Shown here piece after piece: positions 1 to 12,168 of a stretch of 64,000 nt of DNA. Made by a program: the position numbers and the translations under genes. Numbering within the stretch: the stretch's first letter is position 1; each line of letters begins with the position of its first letter. The notes under the pieces are model-generated. The model was not told where the DNA came from. It worked only from the letters and a program-made list of their open reading frames with translations, and ran no database searches. This DNA comes from Neonectria sp. B-13 (taxonomy: Eukaryota > Ascomycota > Sordariomycetes > Hypocreales > Nectriaceae): NCBI GenBank assembly GCA_002682825.1, contig NOKP01000047.1, positions 163,057-227,056 on the forward strand, written 5' to 3'.

Positions 1-480
1 AATATGCGGCCCCTGATCTGGTAAATGAAACACTGGATATTGGTATCTACTCGCTTTTCCGCCCTGCATTGGAAAATGGACCCCACAGAAGCGCTCACGG
101 AGGTTCGCTCGCAGTTATTCCCATGCTGCAATCTTTCTAACTGCAACCACAGGTCTTGGTGGTGATATGTTGCAGAACTATTCTCCCAATGGTAAGTGTC
201 TTCCCCTTTTATGAGTGAACCATTGAGAAATCTAAGGAAGCTAGATCCCATTTTTTATCTCCACCATGGTAACATTGATCGCATCTGGTGGGAGTGGCAG
301 TCAGTCAACAGTTCGAGGCAAACTGAGTATGGAGGCAATAGATACCAGGATGACGCAGCTACCGAGGCAACACTGCAGGACGAGGTGCCTATGATAGAAG
401 ATTTCATCGACGAAAGCCAGGCTGTCGAAAATATCATGTGGGTCCAGAGCGGGAGGTTCTGCTATGTATACGGCAACTAA
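1..480 (+). CDS. Tyrosinase, 3' part (5' end outside window)
   Basis: This is the C-terminal part of a type-3 copper tyrosinase, which hydroxylates and oxidises phenols to quinones. Spliced exons <1-102, 153-191 and 245-480 give one open frame. Intron 1 (103-152) has a CTAAC branch sequence and a CAG acceptor; intron 2 (192-244) starts GTAAGT and ends TAG. The second joint restores NDPIFYLHHGNIDRIWW, the CuB region with its two adjacent copper-binding histidines, and a further histidine sits in the earlier SAHGG segment. The protein stops after CYVYGN, without the long C-terminal extension of classical melanin tyrosinases, so it belongs to the short fungal type. The start and CuA site lie upstream of the window. 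No frameshift is visible in the part present, so it appears intact. Whether it is secreted cannot be judged without the N-terminus. Confidence 0.85.
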
Positions 481-3225
481 GTGGGAATCCTGTGTCAGGG
501 CGGGCTGACAAGGAGGCCCGGATATGGTGCTGGCGTTCTTGTGTTTTTATTTGCTAGGCCCATTTTCAACAATTGGGCCAGCCTAGTCTAAGGTTAAAAG
601 GGAGCTGGAGCACTGACAAGCTAAGTCAGGAAGATAGCAACAACACCGTCTTTTATAGATGCAGGCAGCTGATTAAGTCGTGGCAGGGACAATGTTTATC
701 AAACCTTCAGGCCTATTACAATTTACAACTCGCATCTTTCACCATTGCAGTTTGTTTCCCCCATGATTCTCTGTCTGTGAAAAGTAGGACTATAGACCAT
801 CATCTCACCAGTTTATACGGCTCAGTGCGACGTTCACTGGGAGAGTATTGAAGCTTTTGAGAAACTAATTTGTCCATTGTAATGGTTTAAAGACCGTGTA
901 TCGCAGAAACAAGATAGAAGAGGCGCAAAAGATACGTAGATGACCATGGTTCAGACCAAGGTTCGTATTCGATGTAGCTGCACACATCAATTCATTGTAG
1001 AATTCTATACATCTTCAATCTCTTCAACTACCACACCCTCAAGTTGCTTCAGCTTCTGGATGTTATCCACCGTCACGGGCCTTAATTCAGTGAGTGAGCT
1101 GTGTCATAGTTCGATACATCGGGACTTTCGGGGACTCACGAAGGGTAAGCTGTAGAAGGCAAGGCTTTGTTCTGAATCCACTGCTCGACACCGGTGTTCT
1201 TTTTAACGACCCTGGTGGCGTGCTACTGAGTAGAGATCGTGGGAATTTGGTTGACGCTTCACTTACTCTGTCACCTGCTGGTCAGACAGCTCCCAGTGTT
1301 CAATGGATGGGAAGGAATAGTATATTATCTACTGTCGCAGGTCAGTTATCTTCTTGATCGGGTATGTTCTTATTCATCAGCGTACCTTGCGGTCAGACAT
1401 CGTGATATGCGGCTTAAAATTGAAGTCTGAGTTATCAATTAAATGAACAGCAGGGTTCGATGAAAAGACGGAAGTAGGCATACAACGATTCGTGGGCTAA
1501 GCTTGACTTAATGTCTGTCGTTGAGCTGGGTAGGGCTTGGATTATCGCCTCACATAGGCTTCTTTGCTTCGTTTTATACATGGGTTCAGTATGCGATGGA
1601 TGAACCCAGCTCATATGGCGAAATGTCCTGGCCCTTGTGCGTCACATTCCGAGTACTCCAGAAATCGGTCTGCCACTAGAGAAAGATGACTGCTTCCGAT
1701 TTACCAGGAAAGGTGCTATAGTGACGAATGCGTCATCTTTTCTACAGCAGCCCTCTGCATGTTTTCAGCTATCGCTGATCTTCTACAAGCCCGCCCAAGT
1801 CACTGAGACGTACTTGTTGAACCGTCACATTTTGATCTGCTGGATCTGCAGGCGGACTGAGCCGTGCCGTGAACTCCACTTTCTGGAGCGCGGTATTCCT
1901 TTGTATTGGCTGCATCCGAACTTTTTAAGACAAGCACCAAGACATGGTTGACTGATCGGAACGCGAGTTGGAGGGGCAGTCCGCAACAGAGTTTACCGCC
2001 AGAAACCCAGACGTCACTTTGATGTAGTTTTTCCTCAAGTTATAGGCTCTCTGAGCATTGGAACTTTACCTGAGGAGTAGCTCCTTGTACTTCCCCAACC
2101 CCTTGTATCTGCGCCTTTGACGGACTGCTGGGTTTATTGCCATGAACTGTGTTTTCTCTCAGTATGATCGGCAAATGTGTCCAGCACGCACTGTGTTGTC
2201 TTGGATCTGTGTCGCATCCATGAAACTTGACTCTGCTGTTAACGGTGCATCAGGTTAGATGAAACCGTGAAAGTGGCTGATGGATTCAAACCAGAACATA
2301 ACAGAAACGTGACCAAGATAGCCTCAAAAAGTTTCCATTCTTATTACTTCATCCGGCCTCGATCACGTTCAACGAGTTTAACGAGTAGATCCCAAAGTCC
2401 CTTATATGTGAAATTGACATTCCGGAGCAGCGGTCCGGGCCATTCCCCTCAGCGGAACACTCCGCCAACTTTAACAGGGCTAACAATCACAGATCTAACG
2501 TCGGGTGACCTTACGCGACGCGGGGCCCAGATCTGCGACGACAAGATAGTCGAGGTCCAAGATCAAGCTCATAAGCTTATATAGACCAGAGCAATCGGGT
2601 TAATTTGGTCAAAAGACCTGCAATATGCTTCGTCGGGCTACAGGTACCTGGACTATTTGCAAGGGGGTCAATTACAGATTTTTCTCGTGCTGGCGGCATC
2701 GACATTCTTTATGAGCTTAGGAATGAATAATCATGGCCAAGAATGTAAGACGATGGTAGGTTACGACCATGTTTGCCTCAAGTGTCCTGGTCGAAAAGAG
2801 GAATACTGGCAGTACTGGGCATGACAGTGTTACAAGGGCCCTCGGAATGCCTCCAAGAGGGACTGTAATTATCCATGGATGGCGTTTGTAGGGTACGAAG
2901 TGAGCCAGTGCGTGTAGATGGGTTCGAGTGCTGAGGTGGAAGCGAGTGCGACAGAGGTTGAGTTAACTTCAGTGAAGTAGCTTTCGAGCAAGCGAACATG
3001 GCCGATACTTGCTAAACAAACACATGCTGTGCTTCACCCCTGTGTGAGGGGTATCCTGCATTGGCCAGTATATTACTTATCCTGCTGTGACAACACTCAG
3101 ACATTGTGTGACTCCGAAAGAAAGTTTTGTGCAGGGTAAGCAAATGTCAAATATGTGAGGTTATTCAGGAATCAAGAAGGATCACTATTCGTTAGGATGT
3201 CATGGGTGAGAGGAAGAGTATCCAC

Positions 3226-3234
3226 ATCAGATAA
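3226..3234 (+). promoter_or_regulatory. Distal GATA-type iron regulator site (ATCAGATAA)
   Basis: ATCAGATAA matches the ATCWGATAA core bound by fungal iron-responsive GATA repressors (SreA/Urbs1/SRE type). It lies about 1.7 kb upstream of the siderophore transporter start. The sequence match is exact; function is inferred, and at this distance it is less certain than the proximal copy. Confidence 0.35.
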
Positions 3235-4616
3235 GATGCTGTTGCGGGAAATCTTGAAACTATTAATTATCCTAGTAAGAGTGCATGACAAGAGAGTCAA
3301 CTGGCTGCACGAGTTTTATAGCAGCGAAGACTTTTGGGAATGCTTCGGCTAACAATAGCCGAAGATTTCTGAATATTCACACTACGCGTGAGTGCTGCAA
3401 GATCGCGACTTGTCCCGACAGGACCAAAGATTCGTATCGAAAGCCCTGTAAGGACCGTTGTAAATGATTGACGTAAATGCCACTAGAATGGCCTTGGTTT
3501 TCTCCTAGTAAGTAGCGTTGAGGATCGTTGTAGCCTAAAATGGAACAGAGAGCATTAGGGTCCAAGAGCCTCGCTAACCCTCACGTAGAATTGACAATGT
3601 TGAATCAGATATTTGCAAAAGAGAGCGGTCTTGAGGCGGCTACGCAGAACTCCAGTATTCCCCGCCAATTGAACGATCTCTTCCCAGAAACAACACGGTG
3701 CTAGGGTTGTTGCTCGGAAAATCAACCCGTTCGTGAAACGAAAATAACGCACAACACACTCTCTGGCCTTCGACCTACTCGACCATGTCGGTGCATTCTA
3801 CCTATTCGGGGCCTATCCGAAGTCTTTTCGTAGCGTAGCTTTTGACTTGGCAACAACCGCAGTTGATTAGTGGAGGAGCTTCCTGGTCATCGGTGGTTTG
3901 TCTTGGCACTTGGTATCATCCATGGATGCCCCCACGTTGCCAATGCTCGGCGGCCAGGAATGGACTTTTACTCGCATATTTCCCACTGTTTCTGCTTGGC
4001 ATTTAGCAAACTTTTCCAGCCGGCTTCTTGGCTTAGCACAGTGGAGCGGTTACCGTGCCCGTGGTTCATGCTCAGGGAGGGGGTTTCGTCCCGTTCCCCG
4101 TTCTGGTGGCTTTGACAAAATTCCCTCCCCTCTTGGTTTTCCCACTCGGTTCTCGGACTTACCCCTGCCCTGTCTTCGAGATCGTTTTTGTACGAATCAG
4201 AAACGAGTTTTGAAACCTTGACCTTGTTATCCCACGCACTCTGACAAAGACGGAAATTATTGCATCCAGTTCTCGGAGCTCAATGTCCTGATCGATCCAC
4301 ACGCCAGGCATTCTGAATGCTAACTAAATCCCGTAGGATTCACTCGTTCTCAATGCTAAGCCTGAAGGGGGCTAGCGACCTCATGATGTCTTGACATCCC
4401 TCCAACGAGATGAGCAGTAAGAGGAAATGCTGCGTGGAGCCGCTGAATATCTCTTCCTTCTCGAGACACGTTAGTAATTTAAATGAAGGGATATCCACGT
4501 TCGTGCATATGCACCATTGGCTGCAGAGAGAGGTCATCAGACTCTCTGGAGCGAGGTCGCCCCCTTCACCCGGACGGACCACACGATGGTGAACCGTTGC
4601 TTGGCGCGGAAGAATC

Positions 4617-4625
4617 TTATCTGAT
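4617..4625 (-). promoter_or_regulatory. Proximal GATA-type iron regulator site (ATCAGATAA, minus strand)
   Basis: The plus strand reads TTATCTGAT, the reverse complement of ATCAGATAA, which matches the ATCWGATAA core of SreA-type iron-responsive GATA factors. It is about 330 bp upstream of the siderophore transporter ATG. Such genes are usually repressed under iron-replete conditions through sites of this kind. Confidence 0.5.
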
Positions 4626-4956
4626 CATCTATGCTTAAATTAGTGTAAGCATTGGATTTCCAAGCCGCCGTTCGTTCCACCTGCAGAGTCAGGAACCCTT
4701 CCTCTTGGTGCATGGCGATGCGCCAAGTTTTCGGCCCTTTTTTTGTGGTCACACATTCATGTTATTCGGCGAAGTTCTCTGGGCACCAGCGATCCGTGCT
4801 ACTTGAGGTGTAGCGACGTCGGCGCGACGTTGTATTTAGAGGCCGCTTGATCTCCATCCCAGACTCCAGCGTCCCACTCCTTTCTGCTGTAGACACTTCG
4901 ATTGCAAGCTTTTGTTCTCCACCTGAGAACGAAAAAGCTGCCTCATCACTTCAACC

Positions 4957-6848
4957 ATGGGTGTCTCCAAGGCTGACGAGCCGCAGCTCGCGGTTGACGT
5001 CCCACCTTCGCCCGTCGACATCGAGAAGAACGACATCTCCACTCCCGCCAATGTTGTCGATATTGAGGACGAGAAGGGTCACCAGACCGACGACTCGGAG
5101 CAGTTCCAGCAGGGTGTTCAGCGCGTCAGAGCTATCGCTGCCATCTGGAGCAAGCCTACCCTGATTAGCATGTTTGTTCTGTAAGTCAATCCGTGCGCTG
5201 TCAACGCTAGAAGAATACCCGCTGACTGCCCTCGCAGGCTCTACCTGATCAGCTTCGTCGACTTCCTCCAGAACTCAATCGACTCCGCCCTGAACCCATA
5301 TATCACCTCGTCCTTCGACAAGCATGGCCTCCTCAACATCTCCAGCGTCATGTCGACCGCTCTGGGTGGTTGCATTCCCCTTGCGGTCGCAAAGGTCATC
5401 GATATCTGGGGCCGTGTCGAGGGCTTCTTCTTCATGATGGTACTCACTCTCGTTGGCATGATCATGAAGGCGACTTGCCAGAACATGGAAACCTACATCG
5501 CCGCTCATGTCCTCTACTGGGCCGGCCACATTGGAGTCTTGTACGTCATCGATGTCATGTGCGCCGATATCACCTCTCTCAAGAATCGCATGATCATCTT
5601 CGGTATCAACGGCACTCCTCGCATTGCCAGCACCTTTGCCGGCCCTGCTATTGCTGAGCTGTTCTATAAGAAGTCCAACTTCCGATGGGCTTTCGGAGCC
5701 TTTGCTATCATCCTCGCTGCATGTAGTATTCCGGCCATGGGAGTCATGGTCTACATGTACCGCAAGGCTCGCAAGGCCGGTCTCGCCAGGAAGCAGAGGT
5801 CAGACCGCAATGTGTTCCAGTCCATCGCCTACTACTTTATCCAGTTCGACGGTATGTCAAAAATGCCCTTTTTTTACTAGTACGCACTAACAGTCTCTTA
5901 GCTGTTGGAATCATCCTCATCATGTTTGCCTTTTGCCTTTTCCTGCTGCCGTTCACCCTCCAGGTATACGCACCCAATGGCTGGAAGACCCCCTACATCA
6001 TCGCCATGATTGTCCTTGGAGTCCTCCTCTTTCCCGCCTTCGCCGTTTGGGAGAAGTACTACGCCCCTGTGCAGTTCCTCCCCTGGAAGTATCTCAAGCA
6101 GGGTACTATCATCGGCTCTTGTCTGCTCTACGGGGCCATGTTCCTCTCCATCTTCTGCTGGAACGCCTACTTCAACTCGTACCTCCAAGTGGTGCACAGG
6201 CAGAGCATCACCCATTCAGGCTACATCCTCAATTCCTTCTCCTTGACTTCGGCCGTCTTCGGACCCATCTTTGGTCTGATAATTAGCTATACTGGTAACT
6301 TCAAGTACCTTTCTTACGCCGGCGTGCCCATCATGCTGCTTGGAACTGCCCTGCTGATTCCTTTCCGCTCTCCCGACACTTCCCCTGGTGTTCTGGCCTT
6401 TACTCAGGTTCTCTGTGGCCTTGGTACGGGTATATTTGCAACTTGCGGCCAGCTTGCGGTCATGGCCCCTGTGACGCACCAGGAACTAGCTGCCGTTAAT
6501 GCCATCTGGGGTCTCTTTGGTGGCTTTGGTTCTTCCATTGGTTTCGCCATTGGCGGTGCGCTTTGGAACAACCTTCTGCCTCAGGAGCTTTACAAACGTC
6601 TTCCAGAGGAGTCAAAGGCCAACGCGACCATTATTTTCGGCGATATCGTCACCCAGATGTCTTACCTTGATGGTTCGCCTGAGCGTGAGGCCATTGTCGG
6701 AGCCTATAGCCACGTTATGCGCTTGATGGTCATCGCCGGCTCCTGCTTGGTTCCTCTTTGCGCGGCTTCTATTTTCATGTGGAAGAACATCAACGTCAGG
6801 AAGTTGGAGGAGGAGCAAGGCAAGCAGACCAAGGGTATGGTCTTCTAA
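4957..6848 (+). CDS. MFS siderophore-iron transporter (Sit1/MirB type)
   Basis: This is a plasma-membrane or vesicular proton symporter predicted to take up ferric siderophores. Exons 4957-5180, 5238-5851 and 5902-6848 give 594 aa. Intron 1 opens GTAAGT and intron 2 GTATGT, and both splice in frame. The N-terminus is a hydrophilic acidic tail of about 65 residues. The membrane part starts near KPTLISMFVLLYLISFVDF, and about 14 hydrophobic segments follow, as is usual for the siderophore (SIT) branch. The segment SFDKHGLLNISSVMSTALGG and a late ATCGQLAVMAPVTHQELAAV region are typical of this family. The ATG sits in CAACCATGG, a strong start context, and the length is normal. It is convergent with the amino-acid oxidase gene. 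The exact siderophore cannot be read from sequence. Confidence 0.9.
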
Positions 6849-7140
6849 TGTGGGAACACTGTTATAGTGCCTGCCTTCGAGTAAATGACTTGACCAAGGA
6901 TCTTAGGGAACGAGAATTGTAATAGGAGATAGATGTCAGTTCCTTTCCATAGTTACTACGGGCCTAGTCGTATGTTTGAACCCAGGTCAACCATGTGTTG
7001 ATTCGACTCCTGTCTAAGAAACCATCAACGTGGTCATCAGCAGAATGATATCTACTGAAGGTGGACACGCTTTCGATCACTGATTGCGCTCTCTAAGCTC
7101 ACATAGCAAAATACGATTGTGAAAGAATAAAGTCCATCCT

Positions 7141-9302
7141 TCAAACACGAATCCAACGAGCCATCCACGTCTCGGTAATCTGCTTTGCCTCATCAACAAG
7201 CCCCATATCTAACAGCAACTGAACTGTACCTCTCGCAGCACTTTCAAGAGCACTGAAAACCCAAGAATGCGTGATACTCGTGTGCTCGCCAATAAACACC
7301 GTGTTGAACTCCGTGCGGAAGAAGGCCGGCAGGTAAAGCTGCTGCTGAGGCACAATAGGCAGCGCAAAGGCTCCGGCGTGGTGCTCATTGTGTTCCCAGC
7401 ATTCACGTGCGTAATTGCCTGTCCAATTCTCCTGGACAACGTCACCATAAATCTTAATGAGAGATTTTTGAATGTATGCCATATGGTCTTCCTCAGACAT
7501 GGCGCACGCAACTGTAGCGTCATAATCCGAGATGTAGGAGGCCATGAGTACGCCCGGGCCAGTTGAGTTGATTTCATGAGATGGAAAGCAGATTTGGCCG
7601 ATGAGCGGGCTGTTGACACGCCCGCAGCCTCCAAAAATAGGTCGCTCAAGATGCTCCCACCATCGCGTCTTATACTGGATAGCGACCTTGACTGCCCCTC
7701 CGAATACAGTCCGGTCGATTGCACGGCGCAGAAGACTAGAATATGGGGGCAGGTCCCAAAACTTGAGCAAGTTGAAAGGGACGGTGTTGAGGACATAGTC
7801 AAAGTGCTCGGTGGTTGATATGGCGGTGAAAGGATTGCTCCCAGTGGGCTTCCAAGTAACCGACAAAGTCTTATTCTCGTTGTACTTTATACCGTTAACT
7901 TTGGTGCCGAACTCAATCCTGTTTTCGATAATAGGCTGGAAGGCCTCGGGAAGTCTGCTGAGACCTCCCTTGACCGTGGCCCATTTGGTGGCGAGAAAGT
8001 ACGCAGTCTCATATTCCCACATTGGCCAGACGACGTGAGAGGGGGTTACCTCATCTGTAGTGTTGAGATCACTACCCACGACATGCCGCAGGTACTCAAC
8101 CTCTGAGAAGTCGAACATGCCAGTTTCCACAGCTTCTTTATGAGCGCGAAAGATGTCCTTGGCATAGAATTTGATGCGCTCTTGGTTCATCCCTTTGAAG
8201 TCTTCCAATGCTTGAATGGCCTCTTCGGCAGCCGTAGTGTTTGAATACTGGACCGGTTCCTCGTAGGCAGGGTCGTTTGCAACCTCACTCTTGCCAGGAA
8301 AAGTACCGTCGGGGCGACGTTTGCTAGTGGTGACAGGAGTATTCGGGGATGATTGGATCCAGTTGGAGAACTTGACCTGAAGTGTTTCGTTGCCGGCGTT
8401 CTTTTCGTTGAGGATGTCGGCCAGCTGGAAAACCATTCTTTGATCCATGATAGGGAATGTATCGTTGGTATCTGGGTCTGTGATCTCCACGGGAAACCGC
8501 ATCGGTCCAAGCTCATGATACTGGCCTTCTTCAGGCGCGGTGTTGTTCAGGTATGTTGTCATGATCCGACCACCGATGCGATCAGAGGACTCGAGAATCT
8601 TCCAGTTGTGAACGCCGACAGAGTCCAGCATCAGCTAAGGAGACGAATTAGTGCCGTTCAATGAACAGTCGTGCTTTAACATACCCCGGCTGTCAGCCCA
8701 GATATTCCGCCGCCCAAGATTCCAAAAGTCTTATTTTTGGAAGAAGCGACGAAGCGTTCATCAGGTTGCTTCTGCTTGAGATAAGCCACGCCATCGAACC
8801 ATGGGCCCATAGGATCAGCAACATCAGCAAATGTCTTTCTGCCACGACGAGCTAATCGTTTCGTAACCTGGACCTTCTCGGAACGTCCGACGTGCTCATT
8901 GCTGGCAAAGGCATGGAAACATCCTTCCTCAACGTCTGGGGGAGTGATCCAGACTAACTTGGTTGGGCGATAGTCTATCCAATCCTCGTGGCGCTTCGCG
9001 AGAGGATGATTCCCCACGTGCGTAGTACCTATTTGATACTTTGCGTCGGAAGGAGTCGAAACAGCATTGCAAGAGCCATATACGATAGTGAGTTCGCCAT
9101 CAACAGTTCCGAAGTATTCAACGAAAATGTTGTGAGGGCTTCCTTGCTCAACTTTGTGAGGAGACAGAAACGACACGGCTTTTTCGGATCGTGTGTAAGC
9201 GCAAGAGCCTGTAGAAAGGAAGCCCAAAGCGGGTAACATCAGACAGGAACGCATGTTCAGCGGCAGGACAGAGGATCTAGCGTAAGCCTGATTTTTGTTC
9301 AT
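7141..9302 (-). CDS. Secreted L-amino-acid oxidase (flavin monoamine oxidase family)
   Basis: This is an FAD enzyme expected to deaminate L-amino acids to 2-oxo acids, ammonia and H2O2. Minus-strand exons 9302-8685 and 8634-7141 join in frame across a GTATGT...TTAG intron to give 703 aa, close to the usual size of fungal L-amino-acid oxidases. The Rossmann motif GILGGGISGLTAG ends exon 1 near residue 200 and continues in exon 2 with LESSDRIGGR, the usual acidic residue and GG motif of this flavin fold. A long N-terminal region precedes the FAD domain. The first ATG (9302) gives a 16-residue leader before a clear signal peptide, MRSCLMLPALGFLSTGSCAY. The internal ATG at 9254 has a better context and may be the true start. 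It is convergent with the transporter on its left. Substrate specificity is not visible. Confidence 0.87.
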
Positions 9303-11120
9303 TCGTGATTATATCAACATATCACTTGGTTTTAAAGACATACTCTTGCATCCACCGCCGATCTATCGCATTCTATCATCCGTCATTTACCGCTCATTCG
9401 GCACCTAACAATTACGGACCAATCTACTCAACTCCAGGCGGCCGTAAATGCCTCGTGGCTGTGTGCATTATCAGTGGAGAAAGAGTATCGAGAAGTATGG
9501 AGGGCTATGCATCAAAGTTCTCAAAAGGCCCATAGATACTGATGAACCCCTGTTCGGAACCTGGGTTCAATGTCACACTTGGACCGAAGGGGAAGTATCA
9601 CCGAAGCGGAGACAGATTCCCACGCAGTTCAGAGGTTAAAAACCGGAGGATAGCGAAGTATGTCCGTTATCCTTGATATTAAGCTTATTTGAAACGGCAT
9701 GGAAGCCGAAAAGCCGAAACCGGCACCTATTCATGTCGATCTTCGGGTCATTTGATACCGATAACGGTCTTGCGTTGAACGCGCCGACCTACGCCAATTC
9801 GGGACGTGAGGCAAGATGCAGAGATCTCAAGGTGGCTTTGATTGCAGGAGCCCGTACTAACGGCTTTTCAGTACCGTGGTCCTGGGACAGATCAAAGTAT
9901 TCCCGATACATGTGAATCTAGAATGTGCTACTCCAATCCGCATTGATGCGCATCCGGGCGAATAACTGAAGGTCTGCGTTACAAGGATTAAGCGAGGGCT
10001 CCTATGGGAGCTGATCACTTTCACTGCTCCGATGACTGAAGGAATGAAGAGTCCAGAAACATGTCAGTCTCTGCCTGAGATACCATGGACAGGAGTCGCG
10101 ATACGCTGTTTTTTGGCTCCATATCCTTCGTTTTTGGTAGACTACAGTAAACCAGTAGAAAAGACACATCGAGCTGTCAACGCCATGAGGCAGAAAAAGA
10201 ATAGAAGACGCTTTCGAAGCCAAATATCAGCTCACATCGTTTTGAAACCCCTTTTCCCTCGTTAATCTGAGGCACGGCCCTTGAGACCTCCATAGCAGCC
10301 AACCACTTCGCCACCTGTGCAACTGAACGCAGAACCAACTCCACGGTTTTCCTCCCACAATTTGAGTGTGTATTTATATCCTAGTTGTCTCAGTAACGAC
10401 CCAGCTCGTTGTAAACTCCCAAGAGCTTAATTAAGCCAAAGTAATGAGCCTTAAATAACCTTACGGATGTATACGTCATGCAACGGTTGTAAGATGAACA
10501 GCTGCTCCACTGGATTCATCTGAACAAAGTCTTCCATCGTGAGTGACGTGAAGTGCTTTCAGGCACTGCACGTGTGTACACATTAGATAAGTGCCCAATT
10601 TGACCTCGCTCTCGGCATGGTGTGATTGTGGTTCTAGAAATAAACTAGAAAGAAAGCCAGTGTGGCCTTCTCTAATCTGTTGACGCAGGCAGAATGTGCG
10701 GGTTAGTATCACCCAGCCAAAATGCGATCAGAACAGAAAAGATCCCATTGTTTTTGACTGTTTAGATAAATCAACTGGTCATCCCTATTTTTCCATATTT
10801 CTTTGTTGTTTCTTTTCTCCCCAGGCTTGGCCAGGCTTGTTGGTGGAGGCTTGTCAATAGGTCCAAGGCGCGCGCTACTGCTCTAACGCAACGCCACGCC
10901 TCTTAATTTAAGTAGAGGCATCCCCTTCTTATTGGTTGGCGCGTCGGACTATTGTTGCCAAGCGCAGACTATTGAACGACAACGACGCTAAGTTATGAAT
11001 AATCTCCTTCAGCTTCTCCTGAGCTTTCAGCGAGTTCCTTCTCCTCTTAATATTATTTTCCTGCTACGCCTTTGCTCGTATCGTGCCTGAACAAGCGTGT
11101 CGCCACACTTCGGCATCATC
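9303..11120. other. Intergenic region, divergent promoters of oxidase and secreted-protein genes
   Basis: This is 1.8 kb between divergently transcribed genes, the oxidase to the left and a small secreted protein to the right. Short open frames on both strands resemble no known protein. The right end (about 10800-11120) is pyrimidine-rich and probably contains the promoter of the secreted protein. No RNA gene was seen. Confidence 0.5.
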
Positions 11121-11786
11121 ATGCACACTCCGTATCTTGTCTACGGCTTGTTGGCGGTTGCATCGCTCTTCAGTGGTAGTGCTGCTGGGCCCTGCAAACC
11201 GTCGTCTTCCGATGCCTCTGCCACCCTTTCGAGTATGACTGATACCGCTTCAACCGTCACTACCGACGTCGTATCAAGCACCGAAGCCGCTTCGTCCAGC
11301 ACCAGCGATTTACCCAGTTCCACCAGCAACCTGCCCGAGGCCACCACTTTCGACCTCAAGGGCGCCAACTCTGAAGTCGAGGCTGTCAACGGCCAAAGCC
11401 TATTCTATAGGCAAGAAAACGGCTATTCCTTGTTTCTAGTGGTACCAGCATCTGTCGCGGATCACTACGGACCTGGAGAGTTCCATCTTGAGAAAGAAAC
11501 AAACCGTCTGATGGTCGGTGACTTTCATGTGTTTGCCTCTTCATTTTCAAACACATATGCTCTTGTCGCCTACCCACAAACCGCCACCTTTCGCCCCTAC
11601 ACAGTATTCATCTCGTGTGTGCCACCTACGGCTCGAGGCCAGCAACTGGAGTGCGTGGTCGAGGGTACATCGCGCTCACAGTTCATGGTTGCAAGGACAG
11701 AGACAACAGAAGGACATTCTCTGTTTATTTTCCCGCCGGATGTTGATCTTCCTTCACACGTTGATGTTGATATTATTGTTTCTTAG
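11121..11786 (+). CDS. Small secreted Ser/Thr-rich protein, unknown function
   Basis: A single-exon frame of 221 aa that I do not recognise. It begins MHTPYLVYGLLAVASLFSG, a typical signal peptide, with cleavage likely around SAAGPC. Residues about 25-85 form a low-complexity Ser/Thr/Ala stretch, a probable O-glycosylated linker. The remaining roughly 135 residues form a compact domain with many aromatic residues and two further cysteines (ISCVPP and LECVVE), suggesting one disulfide. There is no GPI-type hydrophobic tail, as it ends DVDIIVS. The frame is open further 5' only from a GTG, so the ATG at 11121 is taken as the start. Possible roles are a wall-associated or effector-like protein, but nothing in the sequence decides this. 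Confidence 0.65.
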   Translation: MHTPYLVYGLLAVASLFSGSAAGPCKPSSSDASATLSSMTDTASTVTTDVVSSTEAASSSTSDLPSSTSNLPEATTFDLKGANSEVEAVNGQSLFYRQENGYSLFLVVPASVADHYGPGEFHLEKETNRLMVGDFHVFASSFSNTYALVAYPQTATFRPYTVFISCVPPTARGQQLECVVEGTSRSQFMVARTETTEGHSLFIFPPDVDLPSHVDVDIIVS

Positions 11787-12147
11787 TATAATTTGCTTGG
11801 CGAGAGGCCTAGGTAAACTGGGTCCTATTTCTACAATCGAGTCAACTGGACTAATATTCCAACGCTTTATGACTTTGACAGTGTTTTGTTAGACGAAGCT
11901 ACCTAATACAAACTTTCATTCTTGGATCACTAGAGCACAGCTGTAACCATCTGAGGATTGTGGGGAGGACGAATACTTTATCTTAATTTCTTCCCCAGCT
12001 TAATCCATAATTTAACTATTTTCGAATCACCTAGTTGCGACTTCTATTGTATTATCGATAAGTGTAAAGGGACATTGTACCTTTAAGCATAAGCTTAAAG
12101 CATCAGCCTTGGGCTAAGAGTATATAAACCCCTTAGCGACTTCAGTC

Positions 12148-12168
12148 CTTAAGGCTCAGAGCCTTAAG
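12148..12168. repeat. Perfect 21-bp palindrome
   Basis: CTTAAGGCTC and GAGCCTTAAG are exact reverse complements around a single central A. It lies about 25 bp downstream of a TATATAAA sequence. It could be an operator-like site or the remnant of a small inverted-repeat element; nothing more can be said from one copy. Confidence 0.5.

Larger units (their letters stand above)
481..4956. other. Gene-free interval upstream of siderophore transporter
   Basis: This is about 4.5 kb of normal-composition DNA. Open frames here are short (60-107 codons), overlap on both strands and match no family I recognise. There is no convincing splice-joined protein and no tRNA. The right end (about 4080-4950) is pyrimidine-rich and probably holds the promoter and 5' UTR of the transporter. 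Two 9-bp sites matching ATCWGATAA are listed separately. A small lineage-specific gene or long non-coding RNA cannot be excluded. Confidence 0.5.

Noticed and set aside
2911..2932. tRNA-like B box (GGGTTCGAGTGC)
   Set aside because: It deviates from the B-box consensus, no A box lies at the right distance and no cloverleaf can be formed.
573..4592. Numerous short open frames between the tyrosinase and the siderophore transporter
   Set aside because: They overlap on both strands, lack family features, many lack an ATG and none joins through plausible introns into a protein.
11097..11120. Longer N-terminus of the secreted protein
   Set aside because: The upstream start is GTG, not ATG; the first in-frame ATG at 11121 directly begins the signal peptide.
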